From CAZQNF01 sp964403325 (GTDB lineage: Bacteria; Patescibacteriota; Patescibacteriia; Magasanikbacterales; GWA2-37-8), in contig CAYOFO010000058.1 of the NCBI GenBank assembly GCA_964403325.1, forward strand, positions 1 through 6,939: a stretch of DNA of 6,939 nt, in the 5' to 3' direction. Each line of letters opens with the position of its first letter. Positions within the stretch are counted from its first letter, which is position 1. Positions 5,681 through 6,939 of this stretch are shown here, in pieces. Made by a program: the position numbers and the translations under genes. The notes beneath the pieces are model-generated. The model had not been told where the DNA came from. It did no database searches and was given only the letters and a program-made list of their open reading frames with translations.

Positions 5681-6939
5681 ATGCTCGAGCAGCCGTATCA
5701 AGAAAATGTTCCGAAAAGAAATGAAATTGTGAAAAAACCTGAATCAGAAGTTAGTATTGATGAGGTGGGAAGACTAGCGCAAGCAGAAGAACAAAGAGAG
5801 GAATTAAGACTGTCTCAAACTGCTCAGGAAGTCGCGGGTATTGCCCAAAAAGAAAAATTGCCGGTAAATTTTACCCGATTGAGGGAAGGTCTAAGAAGCT
5901 TAAATCAAAAATTACAAAATGCTTGGGCGAGATTTGTGGGGACAGAAAAGGCGGTGTTAAAGGAAGCGACGAGCACTTCTCGTGCAGGTCAAGTTTTAAA
6001 AGAACAGCCGTCAAGAGCAGGAATGGATAGAAGAAATTTTTTGCGACTGGGTGCGCTAGGTGTGACGGCTGTTGCTTCGCAGCCAATTGAAGCCTGGGCT
6101 GAATCGTTTTTAAATGCCTGTGATCCTGGTGGAGAGGATAAGCTGCTACAAAAGGCTTGCAAGTCTAAATTGGAGAGAGGAGAAAGATTGGAACTTGCTG
6201 AAGCGCTCCGAAGTGGAGAGTGCTTTCGAAAAATTGGAGAACGTATCCAATTACCGGATAAACCTAAAGTAGCGGGACTTTATCCTGGTGGCGGGGCTCA
6301 TTTTGCGCCTATTGAAATGGCGCCAGGCATGTTTGCTAAAAATCCGAATCTTCAAGAAGTAGAATTTCGTTATACCGAAATTGATGAAGGAAAAATGCAA
6401 TGGTTAATTAAAAATTTAAAAAATATTTCAAAAATTGATCATCGTTACCAGTTTGATGAACAAAATATAAAAACGGAACAATTTGGTGAAAAAGGAGTTG
6501 TGAAAATTATACCTATTCAATTTGGTGAAAAGCAGATTACTATTCGTTATTTGTTGAATTGTACGGGAGAAGAATGGTTTGACGACCAAAACTTTAAAGC
6601 TGCTGATTTTTTTATAGAGCATGATTCGGGAGATAGTATAGAAGAAGGAATGGGAGTAGTGGCAGAAGCGATTAAAAAATCTATAAAGACTGGGCGAGTT
6701 ATGCCTATCGTTATGGAAGATGTGCGCCAGGTTGGACATGCGACAGGTCAATCTAGAAAACGACATCGTAAATTTGATTTAGAACTCTTCGGGCGTATAG
6801 AGCGTGTGGTAGGCATATACGGACATCGTGATGAGGTTGGCAAGGATACGAAGCATGGTTATATAAAAAAAGAAGTAGGAGAAGCTACGTATACCGGAGC
6901 CGCTATATTGGATATTCATCCTGAAATATTAAATGCGCC
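5681..6939 (+). CDS. Tat-signal protein with long N-terminal extension, 3'-truncated
   Basis: Open from ATG 5681, one base after the previous stop, to the right edge: 419 visible residues with no stop. Residues 1-114 are charged and probably helical, with a coiled-coil-like Gln/Glu/Leu-rich part near 32-60. Then comes a twin-arginine motif, DRRNFLRLGALGVTAVAS (Arg117, Arg118), a hydrophobic run, and an AWA/E site (after Ala140). So the C-terminal part is probably exported folded through Tat. Beyond it lie three Cys, then AGLYPGGGAHFAPIEMA (198-214), a strand ending in Asp235 (EFRYTEID) and ADFFIEHDS (308-316). Together these faintly resemble motif I, the acidic strand end and motif IV of class I SAM-dependent methyltransferases; this is weak. 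ATG 6023 (Met115) would place the Tat motif at the N-terminus, but the upstream frame is long, open and protein-like, so I keep 5681. No Shine-Dalgarno precedes 5681. Confidence 0.75.
   Translation, partial: MLEQPYQENVPKRNEIVKKPESEVSIDEVGRLAQAEEQREELRLSQTAQEVAGIAQKEKLPVNFTRLREGLRSLNQKLQNAWARFVGTEKAVLKEATSTSRAGQVLKEQPSRAGMDRRNFLRLGALGVTAVASQPIEAWAESFLNACDPGGEDKLLQKACKSKLERGERLELAEALRSGECFRKIGERIQLPDKPKVAGLYPGGGAHFAPIEMAPGMFAKNPNLQEVEFRYTEIDEGKMQWLIKNLKNISKIDHRYQFDEQNIKTEQFGEKGVVKIIPIQFGEKQITIRYLLNCTGEEWFDDQNFKAADFFIEHDSGDSIEEGMGVVAEAIKKSIKTGRVMPIVMEDVRQVGHATGQSRKRHRKFDLELFGRIERVVGIYGHRDEVGKDTKHGYIKKEVGEATYTGAAILDIHPEILNA

Noticed and set aside
6428..6766. 112-codon minus-strand open frame opposite the Tat-signal gene
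   Set aside because: The plus strand is continuously open here in the frame with the Tat signal, and the minus-strand product is an Asn/Ser/Phe-rich antisense reading.
1..6939. CRISPR array, tRNA, rRNA or insertion sequence
   Set aside because: I saw no regularly spaced repeats, no cloverleaf with a TTC-type T-arm, no rRNA stretch and no transposase-like protein in any frame.

Overview
The window is bacterial. It carries the 3' end of rpoC, a complete rplA with its own promoter and leader, and a run of unfamiliar exported or small proteins. I suspect a Patescibacteria (Candidate Phyla Radiation) genome. The reasons are the rpoC insertion pattern, rplA standing apart from rplK/rplJ/rplL, a lack of clear Shine-Dalgarno sequences before most starts, and short lineage-specific proteins. 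This is inference from style; no residue proves it.

Layout. Positions 1-3419 (+) are the RNA polymerase beta' subunit, open at the left edge, ended by a strong intrinsic terminator (3433-3463). Positions 3464-3676 hold no gene. They contain a GC-rich nested palindrome (3524-3576), a second perfect hairpin (3620-3639) and a leftward terminator (3641-3664). That terminator serves a small minus-strand gene (3677-3904) encoding a probable short lipoprotein. This gene converges on rpoC and diverges from rplA.

Positions 3905-4117 are the divergent intergenic region. It has a near-consensus sigma70 promoter (4021-4049) and a transcribed leader that folds into a two-tier hairpin (4065-4106). The lower part of that hairpin resembles the 23S rRNA L1-binding site, suggesting L1 autoregulation. 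rplA (4118-4798) is followed at once by its own terminator (4821-4858), so it appears monocistronic.

Positions 4917-6939 hold three same-strand genes with gaps of 19 and 1 nt, probably an operon. They encode a 188-residue protein with a Sec-type signal peptide, a 58-residue charged protein, and a long protein running off the right edge. The long protein has a twin-arginine (Tat) motif about 115 residues in, followed by a region faintly like a Rossmann or methyltransferase fold. This cluster is the least understood part of the window and the best candidate for something undescribed. The two informational genes are ordinary in sequence but sit in an unusual arrangement.
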